Source of the DNA: Guadua angustifolia
Taxonomy: Eukaryota > Streptophyta > Magnoliopsida > Poales > Poaceae
Length of the DNA: 64,000 bases
Direction: 5' to 3'
NCBI GenBank assembly: GCA_036346375.1
Contig: CM070518.1
Location: forward strand, 3,542,182-3,606,181
The translations under genes and the position numbers were made by a program. The notes under the pieces were generated by a model. It saw nothing but the letters and a program-made list of their open reading frames with translations, was not told the origin of the DNA and ran no database searches. Positions 33,235 through 44,577 of the stretch are shown here, in pieces; within the stretch, counting starts at the first letter, position 1, and each line of letters opens with the position of its first letter.

Positions 33235-33601
33235 GACTCTGTTTGGAAGCATAGTTTTTCAAAACTATGGTTTGCAATTGTTTTGTCATAAATACCATTG
33301 TTTTACCAAACCCTTTTGAAACTATGGCATTCCTTCGAACTACCAACTGTTTGGATGTAACATCACAAACCATAGCATTTGAGTGGAAATAGACAAAAAG
33401 CTAGTCAGAATCATGAAAACTTTGGGTTAGAGTGGAGTTTCAAATACTCCAAAAATACCATAATATCTATAAAACCATAGTTTTTAATATAGAGTTTTTA
33501 GTATGGTAACCAAATAACTTATAATATAAAATATTATGATATTTTTAGAAACTATAGTATTACATATAGAAATTATGAAAATATATTGCTTCCAAACAGC
33601 C
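33235..33601. mobile_element. Tourist-like (PIF/Harbinger) MITE, 367 bp, upstream of hydrolase gene
   Basis: Left end GACTCTGTTTGGAAGCA and inverted right end GGCTGTTTGGAAGCAATA form terminal repeats, flanked on both sides by TTA (33232-33234 and 33602-33604), the 3-bp duplication of PIF/Harbinger elements. The interior contains repeated ACTATGG and CCATAGT words. It ends 111 bp upstream of the hydrolase start codon, so it lies in the promoter or leader. Confidence 0.75.
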
Positions 33602-33712
33602 TTAGTTGGCACCCAGGCATGCCTCTCCGCCTGCAAGACCACAGTAGCATAGAGCCATAGACCCAGTCTACCCGCACTCATCCCCCTGGATCTTCCGCCT
33701 CCGGCGAGCGAC

Positions 33713-36700
33713 ATGCCCGTGCCCCCGTCGCCTCCGTTGCCATCCGCTGGCGGCCGGCGGCGGTGGAAGCACCGGCTGAGCCCCACGCTCGCGCGGGACC
33801 GCTGCTACACCCGCTCCTTCCGCTCCGCTGGCCTACGCCCGGCCGCCGTGCCGCTCCTCGACGGCGCCGTCGTCCACCTCTGGCTCCCACCCGCTGATCC
33901 CTCCCTCCACCCCGTCCTCCTCCTCCACGGGTTTGGCGCACGCGCCACCTGGCAGTGGGCCCCCTTCCTCCGCCCTCTCCTCGCCGCCGGCCTCGCGCCC
34001 TTCGTTCCCGACCTCGTCTTCTTCGGCGACTCCGCCTCCCCCGCCGCCGATCGCTCCCCGGCGTACCAGGCCGCCTCCGTCTACGCTGCCATGGCCGCGC
34101 TCCCCGGTGCGCCGCAGAGGTACGCCGTCGTCGGCGTCAGCTACGGCGGCTTCGTGGCCTACCACCTCGCCCACGCGTTCCCAGCCGTGGTGGAGCGGCT
34201 GGTGCTCGTCGCGGCCGGGGTGTGCCTCGAGGAGGCCGACCTGGCCGCGGGGCTCTTCGCCGTGGAGGATATCGTGGAGGCGGCCAGCCTGCTGCTGCCG
34301 CAGCGGCCGGAGGATCTGAGGAGGCTGGTAGGGCTCACCTTCTGCCAGCCACCAAAGTTCATGCCATCCTGCTTCATCAGAGACTACATCAGGGTAGGTA
34401 ATTCAGTGACTTACCAACTAATTTAGCTGCATTTTGTTGCGCTGCAATGTTGTGTGGCTGAGATTGTTCACTCAGGATTAGCTGGTTGGTTGGGGTGTTA
34501 GAACTTCCAACTTGATCCATAATTGCTAGTTATAGCACCATAAATCGAAGTTCATGGGTGTACCTGTATTTGTCTCTTTGTTGCATGCGAGGTGGTCTTA
34601 ATTAGTTGCAAACATTTTACAGACAGAGATTCAGTAATTAGTTGGCGTAAGCTCTAATTCATCTAAAAAAATGTTTTCGTTTTCTATAGGATTTGATGCT
34701 TATGGTTGTCATTGGCATTATAGGCTAAGTTCAATTCACCTAAAGAATCATTTTTTTGCTGTAGCATCTGGTTGGGTAATTGAGTGTCTTACCAACTAAT
34801 TTAGCTGCATCGGTTTTGTTACAATATTGCGTGTTAGAGATTGCTCACTGCAGATTGGCTGATTCGATGGGCGTCTGAGGTGTTAGATTTTCCAATTTGA
34901 ACCATGTTTGCTACTGATACTGGTTGATGTTTTTTGCATTTGTTGTGCTTTTAGTTGCAACATTTGATTGTTAGAGAAATTCAATAATTCATTGGTATAG
35001 GTTTTGCTGTAATCCATGTTCATCTATAGAATTATTCTTTCGTCTATAGGATTCTATGCTTAGGGATTTTAATGGTAATATCGTTGCTGGTATAGTGCGT
35101 GTTGTACTAGAAACAGTTTCTTTACCCTTGGGTCACACCATTTTCGAATGGTATTGATAGATTTCTGATCAAGTAGTTTAATACTTGTTAGTATCACCAC
35201 GGGTGCGCATCTGAATATGGCAGCTGGAGCATAATGGGGTATAATATTTTGAATTTGATGGATTGCGGTTTGAACAATTGATATATTACTTTTGGATGTT
35301 GCAACTTGGGAACTTTTGGAAATGTATTGGATACTGTTGAAATGTTTTTCTTTGTCGAAAATGATCTTTCCATGTGAACTTACCGGTTAAACATTGACTA
35401 TTTTGCTTGAACCTGCAACAGATGGTTCATATGTTATATTGAACTGAACATATGGATCCTAGAAAAAAAAATCTAACTATTGATGGACATAAGAACCCAT
35501 AAGTTGCTCAGCATTTCCTTAATCATGAAAAGACTTAATAATTTTTTATTCACTAAAAATTAGCATCGCTTATGCATTAAAAATATCAGTACAATATCCA
35601 TTGATTTTTATTATGTTCTTTGAAATTCACTAACTTGTTTTCTTATTTCTAGCAATATGTGAAGTTCTCTTGTACCTTCAAATGTCTTTCTGCAATCTGC
35701 ATCTTTATAAGAATAATCCTTTGCAACATAGTCTTCTACACAAGAAGAGTTCACAAAAAGAATCTGAATATATTCTTGAAGTGATAAGGGGTTTAAGCAT
35801 GAAGTGAAAGTTGTAAAGTTTAAGAGTTGCCTGATTATTCTCGAAATTTAGCTGTTCTAAATCTAATGGATGGCAAATCTATGAAAAGTTTACACTGTAG
35901 GTTCTCTTGGTGTGAAGGGAGGATATAGGTTAGAAGAAAATGGGTTCCTCTGCTGTTGAGACTTGAGAGCAAAATGTATAAATGCTCCACTCATTGTAAT
36001 AAAAAACAAAGTACAATTGAGATGAAGTGCAAGAAATCAGTAGGCTTCTATCCTGTGAGAAATACAATCTATCTTTCATGGTTGGTGTTGACTGTTAAAA
36101 GTGTTTAGATTGTGCTAGACTGCTATTTTTTTCATCCATTTACGTTTAACAGTCTGCTAAGAGTATAACAAGATATCTTTGTAGAATCATCATTGCGTTC
36201 ACTGCTGTCAATAGGTTAATGCCATCAATTTTTTTTTATTATGGTAGTGCCGACAATACATACAAATTGGGGAAAATGTATATGTAATAATTCATTTTAT
36301 GCACCTGGAGTAAGATTCGAATGTGAGCTGCACATGTCCAGGGTGCTCCTCTAGCTTTGTACAAAATAGCTTGATGGGAAAATTGACTAGATTTATACAT
36401 CTTTCGTGTGCTTTAACATAAAGAAAATGGTCACTTAATTAATTATGCTAAATGTATAGTATCTTTATACATTTTCTGTGTGTTTAAAATGCAGGTTATG
36501 TGCACTGAAAATGTAAAAGAAAAGACTGAGTTGTTATATGCTTTGATCAATGGTAGGAAACTTTCAGACCTTCCTAAAATTAACCAGGTAAGGATTTTCC
36601 ATTCACACAACAATCTCGCCTTGTTCAATGGGCCTACCACCTACACAACTTGATGCAGCATGCCAGCATCTTGCTGATCATGGTGTTGTTTTCTTTGCAG

Positions 36701-37311
36701 TTTGATAATATCTTTGTTGCTTATTGTGTTAATTTGCAGCAAACCTTGATAATTTGGGGGGAGCAAGACCGGGTCTTTCCATTAGAGCTTGGCCTACGGC
36801 TGAAGAGGTATGCCTAGTTACAATTGTCGTCATATGCAAGTCTTTAATTCTTTATCATGATCCAATAAACTTTGATATAAATTCAGACACTTGGGGGATA
36901 CGTCTGAACTTGTCATTGTCAAGAATGCCGGCCATGCCATAAACCGTGAAAAGCCAGCAGAGCTTTGCAGACTTATAAAGAATTACATCGTTGATCCCTC
37001 AGTCAAATATCGAGATGACCACAAGGTACAAAACTTCAAACTCAATGTTATAAATAATTAAATGTTAGTTCTTGTCGAAAATCTGCTGTGCGTGATATCC
37101 ACTGCACATTCTTAAAGACCTTAGACTGAAAAAAGTGCACCTATTATCTGCATTGAATAACCCGTCTATCATATTTGTTTGCTGGCTGAGTAGCCTCTCG
37201 ACATTTCTGAGGAATTTGCTCCCTGGTCCACAGGTATCATGGAAGAGTGCAATAAAAAGATTTTCTGGGTCAAGCTTGAGGAAGGTAGACTCTACTCGAC
37301 CGCTGCTATAA
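33713..37311 (+). CDS. Alpha/beta-hydrolase fold protein, 5 exons, 352 aa
   Basis: Exons: 33713-34393, 36495-36587, 36740-36807, 36887-37025, 37234-37311, all GT-AG and in phase, ending LRKVDSTRPLL. The fold is clear: oxyanion-loop HGFGARATW at aa 72-80, nucleophile elbow GVSYGG with Ser143, acid in WGEQDRVFP (Asp268), and His297 in NAGHAINREKP. The catalytic triad is therefore complete. This matches the plant family of small alpha/beta-hydrolase superfamily proteins, whose members include esterases, lipases and epoxide-hydrolase-like enzymes; the substrate cannot be told from sequence. Exon 1 is very GC-rich, the usual 5' GC gradient of grass genes, and produces long shadow frames on both strands. 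No signal peptide is evident; the N-terminus is Pro/Arg-rich. Confidence 0.92.
34394..36494 (+). repeat. Hydrolase intron 1 with a ~375-bp segmental duplication
   Basis: The start of the intron (34396-34730, GACTTACCAACTAATTTAGC) is repeated in diverged form at 34773-35090 (GTCTTACCAACTAATTTAGC), with further matched blocks around CTATAGGATT and TAGTTGCAA. The rest of the 2.1 kb intron shows nothing recognisable. Confidence 0.7.
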
Positions 37312-37703
37312 TATACACAACGAAATACATACACTGACTTGTACTATACCAGAAAATTGATTCGATGATTGTGATACGCATTTTGTTCAAATGCTGGCAA
37401 GCGACAACACGTAAAGATTAACCATTATATTTACGGCCATTCTGTAACATCCGCACTTGTTTGCAATGCAATCGATTGTGCTGCTTGTATGTGACAGCGA
37501 CGAAGGAAAGCATAAAAAATGACCATAGAATGAATAAATCCATGGTTTTATATGTGCTGAGTGCACCCGACATGTGACAGCTATATTGGGCGAACTGCGG
37601 GTACTGGGCCTATTGTCGGCCCAGTGCCCCAGTGTATCCCCAGTTCCCCACAACCCACTGACGGAGATTGATTCACTTGGGGCTGATCGACTATTGCTCG
37701 TGT
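37312..37703 (+). other. Hydrolase 3' UTR and flank
   Basis: No coding signal. No clear AATAAA; the transcript is expected to end in the first 200-300 bases. Confidence 0.4.
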
Positions 37704-37713
37704 TAGTCCAAGC

Positions 37714-38046
37714 GAATTTTTTTTATTTAATATTTATTTTAAATCTTTTTTTCGAAAATATTCAGGGCAAAAAATATTACGAAAATGGGTTTCTGTCGCC
37801 CGCATATGGGACGATTGTCCCATATTCGGGCGATAGGGATCTTGTCGTAAAAAACACCGTAAAAATGCCCCATATTACGAAACATGTATGGTAATAATCA
37901 TACGGTATTTTTTACAATCAGATCCCTATCGCCTGAATATGGGGCAATCACCCTATATCCGGGCGACGGGAGCCTATTTTCGCATTTTTTTCCCGTTGAT
38001 TATTTTTGAAAAAAAGATTTAAAATAAATATTAAATAAAAAAATTC
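37714..38046. mobile_element. MULE-type palindromic MITE, 333 bp, with 10-bp target duplication
   Basis: The element is almost wholly an inverted repeat: GAATTTTTTTTATTTAATAT at the left pairs with ATATTAAATAAAAAAATTC at the right, and the inner GTCGCCCGCATATGGGAC and GGGCGATAGGGATC blocks recur inverted. Flanking 10-mers TAGTCCAAGC (37704-37713) and TAGTCCAAAC (38047-38056) differ at one base, fitting the 9-10 bp duplication of Mutator-like elements. Confidence 0.8.
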
Positions 38047-38056
38047 TAGTCCAAAC

Positions 38057-38571
38057 AGGGGTGGATGGAATGTAAGGACTAGACTCAGCAAGAAAGTCGT
38101 TCTGGGGTAGATCGTTTTAGAACGTGTGTCCAAACTGTTAGACATTGATCACTAATATATAAAACTATATAGATTTATCACATGGAAATTATATCGGTGG
38201 ATTTATTATTAGTACTTCTACGTTATTTTTTTATTAATGTATAATAAAAAATTAGTAATTATAAATATTTGTGTTGGAGACTATATCGATAAGTAGAAAT
38301 GAACGGACTGAGTACTTCTAGTTATAAATATGTCATTTTGGACATTGACATGGTCTATAAAATGCCACTTTGAATACTAATTTCTATTGTAATATATTTA
38401 TAAACCTAATAAAGTTTTAATATTATAAAAAGTACTTTTCGAGACAAATATACATATATGATTTTCATGTATCAAATATAAATATTTAAAAAGATATGGA
38501 TAGTCAAAATTTTAAAAGATTTACCACACATATCTAAAATAATATATGTTTATCGTTGTTAATCCATGTAC
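38057..38571. other. Intergenic AT-rich, no feature recognised
   Basis: Contains only short AT-rich words. A segment around 38290-38320 (gaacggactgagtacttcta) loosely resembles a Stowaway end, but no partner end was established. Confidence 0.4.
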
Positions 38572-39085
38572 TGTAAAGTAGGCATTTAGCAATAATTTGC
38601 CATCAAATAATCTTTCATTTTAATACTACTCACATATCAATCCAATAAGTACAAAAATAGACATTCAAATAATCACATACCAATACCATGCACATATCAA
38701 TACCATTCACATATTAACATCATTTACATTTCAATACATTTCATTTGAAGTTGTGAAGTAGGCATATCTTCATTGTTCTTTCATTGTTGAACATATGCCA
38801 TGTTCGACCTATATGAATGGAATATTAGTAAAAAAATAAGTTGCAATGAAATGAAATATACAAATCAAACAAAATTTTGGTATGACCTTTGCTATATTTA
38901 GACAATTTGAAGTTGTAAAGTAGGCATTTAGCAATAATATATCAACAAATAACCTTTTATTTCAATACTATTCACATAACAATCCAACAAGTGCAAAGCA
39001 TTCACATATTAATACCATTCACATTTAGATACCTTTCATTTGATGTTGTAAAGTAGGCATATTTTCGTTGTCCTTCCTACATAAA
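38572..39085. repeat. Diverged direct duplication beside the hAT remnant
   Basis: Blocks such as GTAAAGTAGGCATTTAGCAA, TTCAATACTATTCACATA and GAAGTAGGCATATCTTC in 38572-38780 recur in 38907-39080 in the same order. It is probably the 3' noncoding part of the neighbouring hAT element. Confidence 0.65.
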
Positions 39086-39217
39086 TGCTGTTGGACCTGC
39101 ATAGACACTATGTTAGTAAAAGATCAAGTTGCGCTAAAATGAAACATTACCTTCGAGGCTACGGGTAATATTATTGCATGTATACTTAGTTGGCTATGTT
39201 GTATTTCTAGGTGGACA

Positions 39218-41948
39218 TTAAGGCCAATCCTCATTAGCTAGCAACTCCGCCTTGTAATCGTGCCAGCTTTGCCTCGTTCATGGACTTGTCGTTTGCCATT
39301 ATTGGTACAATATGGCATAAAACTTAGGGTTGTACCACTCGTAGACCCATTAGGTGGGAGGTTGTGCATAAGAATCAGGGATAGTGTAGTCCTAACTGCC
39401 ATATGAGTCATAGCTCCCTTGCGTCTCGGTGACACAATAGGAGCTAGAGCTATCCTGTGGTGTGTTATGGCTGTGTCAGTGGTCCTATTCTTTCCCTCCA
39501 GTAGTCGTTCTCTGTGATTGGGGAGCGCCATGGTCTTTGTCCTGTGTTGCATGAGTGAATTGCGACTCCTCTGTAAATTCGATGAGACACTGCTTTTTTG
39601 ATTGGTGCATGAGAGGTATGGAGGCATCAGTACTGGACTCATCGCCATTATATCCATCTTGGAGCTACTATCATTAGACTCTTGGTATGGCAGGCTCCAA
39701 TGGTCCCGCTTTTCAGTGGAGTCATCACTCCCTACATAATGCGGCTCATCTGCGGGATGCTTCCTTCCCCTTTCCTTTAGAGGATCCTCTCCTTTTTCCT
39801 CTATCCCTTCTTGGCATTGATTGATGTTTCTCTTCCATGTGTGTGTGTCTTCGACTGTCCTGTCTGCCCATTAGGGGATGTTTGCAGTCCCAATATCCTT
39901 TCTTAACACAGCGTGGTGAATCGGGTTTGTCACAAGTTGTGATGGGAGAGGTATGTTACTCATTGTGTCCTCATTAAGTAATGGGTCACCATTGGATCTT
40001 TCTTTTTCCATCCACTATCCAATTGGATTTTCATTGTCTCATAGTGTAAGTTCCATAAGACGTTGTAATATATCTTCTTCATCTAAGCACTTTTGATTTT
40101 CTATAGCTTGAATTTGAAGCTGAAGATTGTATTTGACATACACTAGCTTATGGAGCTTCTTGTATGAAAGGCGGTTATGAATTTTTGTGTGGATAAATGC
40201 AATTATATTCCAATTGCACTCACATTGGCTAGAAGATGCACATTGCGACGACATAAGATGTAGGGTAAACCGCTAGAGAATGGGTGTTTTTGAACCGAAC
40301 ATAGCTCACCAATATGCTGCAAGTTAATGAATAGAACAAAAAGTACCAACGAGAGAACCATTACATTTAAGACAATATAAGGAAAATACTAGGAGATGTT
40401 TTGCCATCATTTGCCATCCTCACAGCTAGAGCACTAGAGAACGATCTAGCCTTCCTTCTGAAAACCTCGAAGTCATGAAGAGTTTGCGCGGCGCTATTAG
40501 TATCATCCACGAGCGCTTCAAAGGCATCCCGGAGATTTGGCAAGAATCTGCTATTCATGCCGCACACGTAGGCAGTCTAGGGGTTTAAGGTGGTAGCTAC
40601 ATGAAGTGAAACGACATATGTTAGTACAAGTATGTAACGTATGTACAATTGCAAAATATTGTGTTCTAGAGAAGAATGTATTACTAGCGTTCATATGTGT
40701 GGAGCATTAAGTTGTCTATTCTTCGGTCCACCACGTACATGTATATCTTATTTGTTGTTGAAGAGTTATGGAATAAACTATCGTACTCTTGTCACATTAT
40801 GGTGTACCATAATCGTCTCGCTCAATGTAGGCATTCTATCCTGATCGACGAATTGTAGGAAGGTGTACAACAATTCCACTAACTTAACAACAGATCAAAG
40901 ATTATCCCACTAGTCTAAGATCGAGAGGCAGCTGTACGCGTACCTCCCATTAGTGGTATCAACAAACAAAGCCAAGTACCTCCATTACATGATGGGTACA
41001 TCAATTATATTTCTAAAGACCATAAACAAAATCAAGTACCTTATGCAAGTACGAGGCATCCTGCGATAGACCCGTAGCATCGATGGACTTGTGAAAGAAC
41101 ATGGTGCTATTGGAGTAAATCATGAAGTTAATTATGCTCATGCGTGTCGACCCTGTAAAAGAATAGTACATGATTGTTACTCCGTACGCAAGCCATTCCT
41201 GCTTGAACTTTGCGAATGAACATAGTACAAAAATGTTAGCTATAAATCATCATACAACTGAATGAATATTTTAAAGCTCATTTACCTATATTTGCATTTC
41301 GCTCACAGTGCTAACAAAGTATGGATTAACTGCTTTCTGCTACACGATACCAGCAGTATGGAAAAATTTGGCCCACGCCGAGCCAATGGCCTGCTTCACA
41401 CTCTTCCCCTTTTGTGTTCACTGATGGCTGTCAATCCTTAGTTGCACGAGGCTACGGGCCATACCAACCTTGAAATCACCCACCGCCTCATTGCGAGGAA
41501 CTCCGAAACATCTTCAATAACAAACCACCGCGATCTTCTCTAGCTCCCCTTGAAGAGCCACTACCACCACCATACTCATACCTACCACCTGCCAGGCTCC
41601 TAAATTTGGCCTTCACCCTGGAGGCAACCATAGCATGCTAGAGTTGGTCCTCATCAACATCAACCGTGTACTTTGAATATACACTTCTTCTCAACGGGGA
41701 ATCTCCAACTACTCCTTTCCTCAGCCGCTCCTCTCTCTTGTCTTCTTATCCTTTGTCCTATCTATGTCACGCTGAAAATACTCATGAACTTCCACAAGAA
41801 CTTTACTATAATAGATGAGACTCATACCGCGCCCTGCCAAGTGCTGTTTTAGTCGGGTTGCACCGCCTCCTTTCTTCTCTTTGAGATGTGAAAGACCATG
41901 TGGAGGTCTATCCTTGATGGTGATGAGTAATTGATTGTGTTCTAGCAT
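39218..41948 (-). pseudogene. hAT-family transposase (BED finger remnant, DUF659, hAT dimerisation domain)
   Basis: Minus-strand pieces in order: GGGATRLKQHLAGRG (about 41850), a remnant of the BED zinc-finger region; STRMSIINFMIYSNSTMFFH with GLSQDASYL (about 41050-41160), typical of DUF659; DAFEALVDDTNSAAQTLHDF (about 40500); SSSQCECNWNIIAFIHTKIH with NRLSYKKLHKLVYVKYNLQL (40080-40254), the hAT C-terminal dimerisation region; and an end LANEDWP with stop at 39218. Such proteins move hAT elements or have been domesticated as regulators. Stops and shifts separate the blocks and the N-terminus is cut at 41948, where a retroelement LTR appears to start. The element's own termini were not found. 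Confidence 0.7.
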
Positions 41949-42017
41949 GTTGTGCTTGAATTTGAGTTTGATTTGGATTGGATTTTCAAAATGAAGCGAT
42001 TTGAGTTGTGTCTGCCA

Positions 42018-42190
42018 GGGGCGGCACTACCGGCCATGTGGGAGCGGTAGTGCCTGTCGAGCGGCACTACCAACCCAGGGGGCGGTACTTATTTTACAGA
42101 GAGGGAGTTCACGGGATTTGAGTGCAAGCGGCACTACTAGCCTCTAAGAGTGGTAGTGCCATCCGAGCGGCAGTACCGGCCCTAGGGGTG
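42018..42190. repeat. Palindromic GGCACTACC / GGTAGTGCC motif cluster
   Basis: About six alternating direct and inverted copies (GCGGCACTACCGGCC, GCGGTAGTGCC, GCGGCACTACTAG, GGTAGTGCCATCC). More copies lie at 43380-43455 just before the Tat insertion point. Both clusters fall inside the proposed copia LTR. Confidence 0.75.
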
Positions 42191-42191
42191 G

Positions 42192-43370
42192 TGCTGTCGG
42201 CCTATTTAGCGAATTTGAATTTGAATTTGAATTTTGAAATTCTTATGAGAGTAATTGCATATCAATTTGGATATTGCTATGTGATGTGTTGCCTTATTTT
42301 TTATAGTTGCAGGATGAAGGTGCTAGGTCACGGTGAGGGAAGAATGATCAGGAGTACGCGAGGTGCGTCGGAAGTCTAAACAGTCAAGTATCACCGGAAG
42401 ATGATTAGATACAGAGTCGTTGTGAATCTAAAAGACAAGGAATGGATGAGATGCTAGCTAGGAGCTGCTCGAATCAAGGAGGGCCGTTCGAATGCGGTCT
42501 AGATGATAGAATGGTGGGTCTAGTTAGTATGCCTTCAAAAACGTGCAAAACCCATTATGTTGTTGGGTTTTGGGTTAGCCTATGTATGAGTGAGTGAGTC
42601 AATCTTAGCCCTCAATGATGATCCTTAAGGTAGAAGGAACTCATCCAAGGGTGGAAGGTGACTCAATAGTAGTATAAATAGAGGGGTAGGAGTAGTCTTC
42701 TCTCTCTTGAAGGTTTTGAGTTTTTTGTATTCTTTTGAGCTTTGCCCACTAGTTTGTGAGGCTTTGTAAACCTCCCTTCCAGAAATAAAAATCTAATTTC
42801 TTCTCAATTCTAAATTTACTTTCTACATTTACATTATGTCTTTATATTCCGCAATTTACATTCTTGCAATTTACTTTTCGCACATTTGGATTTACATCCC
42901 CTCATTTAAATACATTCTAAGGATGAATGATTGATGGATGAGTCTTCATCAGATCATGTCCCAATCATCTAGGCAAATCTTGTGTTCTTCCTTCAAAGAA
43001 ATCGATATTTGTTCTAAAGAGGATCAATCTTGTAAGATTGGGTTTTTGGGTATTTCTGTCTTGTGTTCTAGCTTGTTATGACATGTGGAAAGCCATCTAG
43101 GATCATTTTGATTATCAAGAAATGACGAGCTAGCTGAGAGCCAAGTTTTCATTCTTGAACCTGTTCTTGTGCACCCTTCCATAAATTTGGAAAAGGTTAG
43201 AATTTTAATGTTAATCCTTGCGATTGAAGGTTGGAATAGATTCCTGACATCCATAGAAAGGTGTCTACAAAGTTTCATTGAGTTTGGATTAGCGGATCAA
43301 AAGATTCATCAATTTTCCTTTTGGGTCGGGCTGATTTTTACTGTTTCACAGAGCTGGTTTTACTATAGCT
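42192..43370 (+). other. LTR interior, noncoding
   Basis: Contains the TATA-like and poly(A)-like signals listed for the LTR and a T/A-rich stretch at 42810-42915. No coding signal. Confidence 0.4.
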
Positions 43371-43462
43371 CCAGTAACCCTTACAGTACTACTACAGTAC
43401 CCCCTGGTAGTGCTGGGCTACTATTCATTCGGCACTACCGAGCCTGTTTGTGGTAGTGTTGG

Positions 43463-44510
43463 TGACGAATACTTATACCGGGGGTACCCCACAGCAAGGT
43501 ATACATCTACTTCAAGATCATCTCTCTCTCAGTCGTACGGACATGGCGGCAAGATCGGCAGCGATGCAGAGTGCTAGAGAGGGTATTACCAAAGTCTTCG
43601 TCCCTCACAGATGGGATTATCACTAAATATTGGCTGGAACACCAAATGATCCATCTTGGGCCCGGCTCTAGGCCTCGTGGGCCCACAAAGGACCCTCGGC
43701 CTCGCTCAGGCCCGCCAGGGGCGGTCCGACCTGACCTCGGGTCGGACGCTCCCGCAGGCTCTGACCTGGCCATGGGTCGGACGCCCCCGCACGCTCCGAC
43801 TTGGCCTCAGGTCGGATCCCAAACGACCTCCAACTCGGCGACCTCCGCCACGTCGCCGGTCGACCTCAAGCAGGTCACCTGCCCCATGGACGCGACGGCC
43901 ATGCTGGAGTAGGTGGCTCCTTCCCAAGGTGGTCAGGGGGCCACGAAGTCAAGCACCGGTCTCTTCACCCGTCACACGACAAGGAGAGACGCGCCCGTCC
44001 CAAGGCGGTACTAGAGCACAACAGAAGCGACGCCAAGATCTCGACAAAGTGACAGAGGGCAGGTGCGCACCTTCCTGACGGAACGCCGCCCGTTGTGTCT
44101 ACCAACCCGGTGTGGGATAAACAGGACCTGTCAGTCATCAAGACCGAAGATTGGGACTCCCGGGCGTAGCATACCCCTACCATTTTTTCTCCAAACTCCC
44201 GTGTAACCTGCCCCTTCCGCCTATATAAAGGGAGGCAGGACCCTCAGGGAGGGGGATCGAGTCCACCATCAACGTTCTCGAGCCCCTCCACTCGGACGAA
44301 TGCTAAGGGCCTATCCTTAGCTCCCGCTTGTAATCCAGTGTAGTCTACTGCACCTCGAGCAATACAAAACCACCACCACGAACTGGACGTAGGGATATTC
44401 GGCCCGAACCAGTATACATCTTGGACTCCTTTAGTCTAACCATTCAAGGAGAGGGAACACGCGACCCCTATACTTACAAATTTACTTGCCGGTTATACGA
44501 AACACCGACA
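43463..44510 (+). repeat. Tat element 5' LTR
   Basis: Starts TGACGAATACTTATACCG. Contains the promoter-like CCTATATAAAGGGAGG (about 44220-44235), so transcription should begin near 44250. Ends CGAAACACCGACA, directly before the primer-site region. Confidence 0.9.
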
Positions 44511-44530
44511 GTTGGCGCGCTAGGTAGGGG
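44511..44530 (+). other. Tat element primer binding site
   Basis: GTTGGCGCGCTAGGTAGGGG follows the 5' LTR, the type of sequence found at this place in RIRE2-like elements (normally TTGGCGCGCCAGGTAGGGG). The tRNA primer was not assigned. Confidence 0.6.
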
Positions 44531-44577
44531 CTTCGCACGTCATCGTCTTCGTCTCCGGACTCCCAGTCACCTCCTTG

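Larger units (their letters stand above)
41948..43462 (+). repeat. Copia 5' LTR, first part
   Basis: Begins TGTTGTGCTTGAATTTG exactly where hAT similarity ends. A TATA-like box AGTATAAATAGAGGGG lies at about 42673-42688 and a poly(A)-type AATAAAAA at 42784-42791, as expected of an LTR. The start is inferred because no second LTR is available for comparison. Confidence 0.5.

Noticed and set aside
33833..34401. Long open frames on both strands overlapping hydrolase exon 1
   Set aside because: They result from the high GC content of exon 1. The frame starting at 33713 has the family motifs and correct splice phase; the others have none.
42018..43462. A third CACTA element based on GGCACTACC and GGTAGTG ends
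   Set aside because: The motifs do not form a matched terminal pair with a 3-bp duplication, and the region fits better as part of the copia LTR.
43571..44078. Open frames in the Tat LTRs (also 54261-54822)
   Set aside because: Both LTRs give the same overlapping Pro/Arg-rich frames in several phases; they are compositional and not conserved as proteins.
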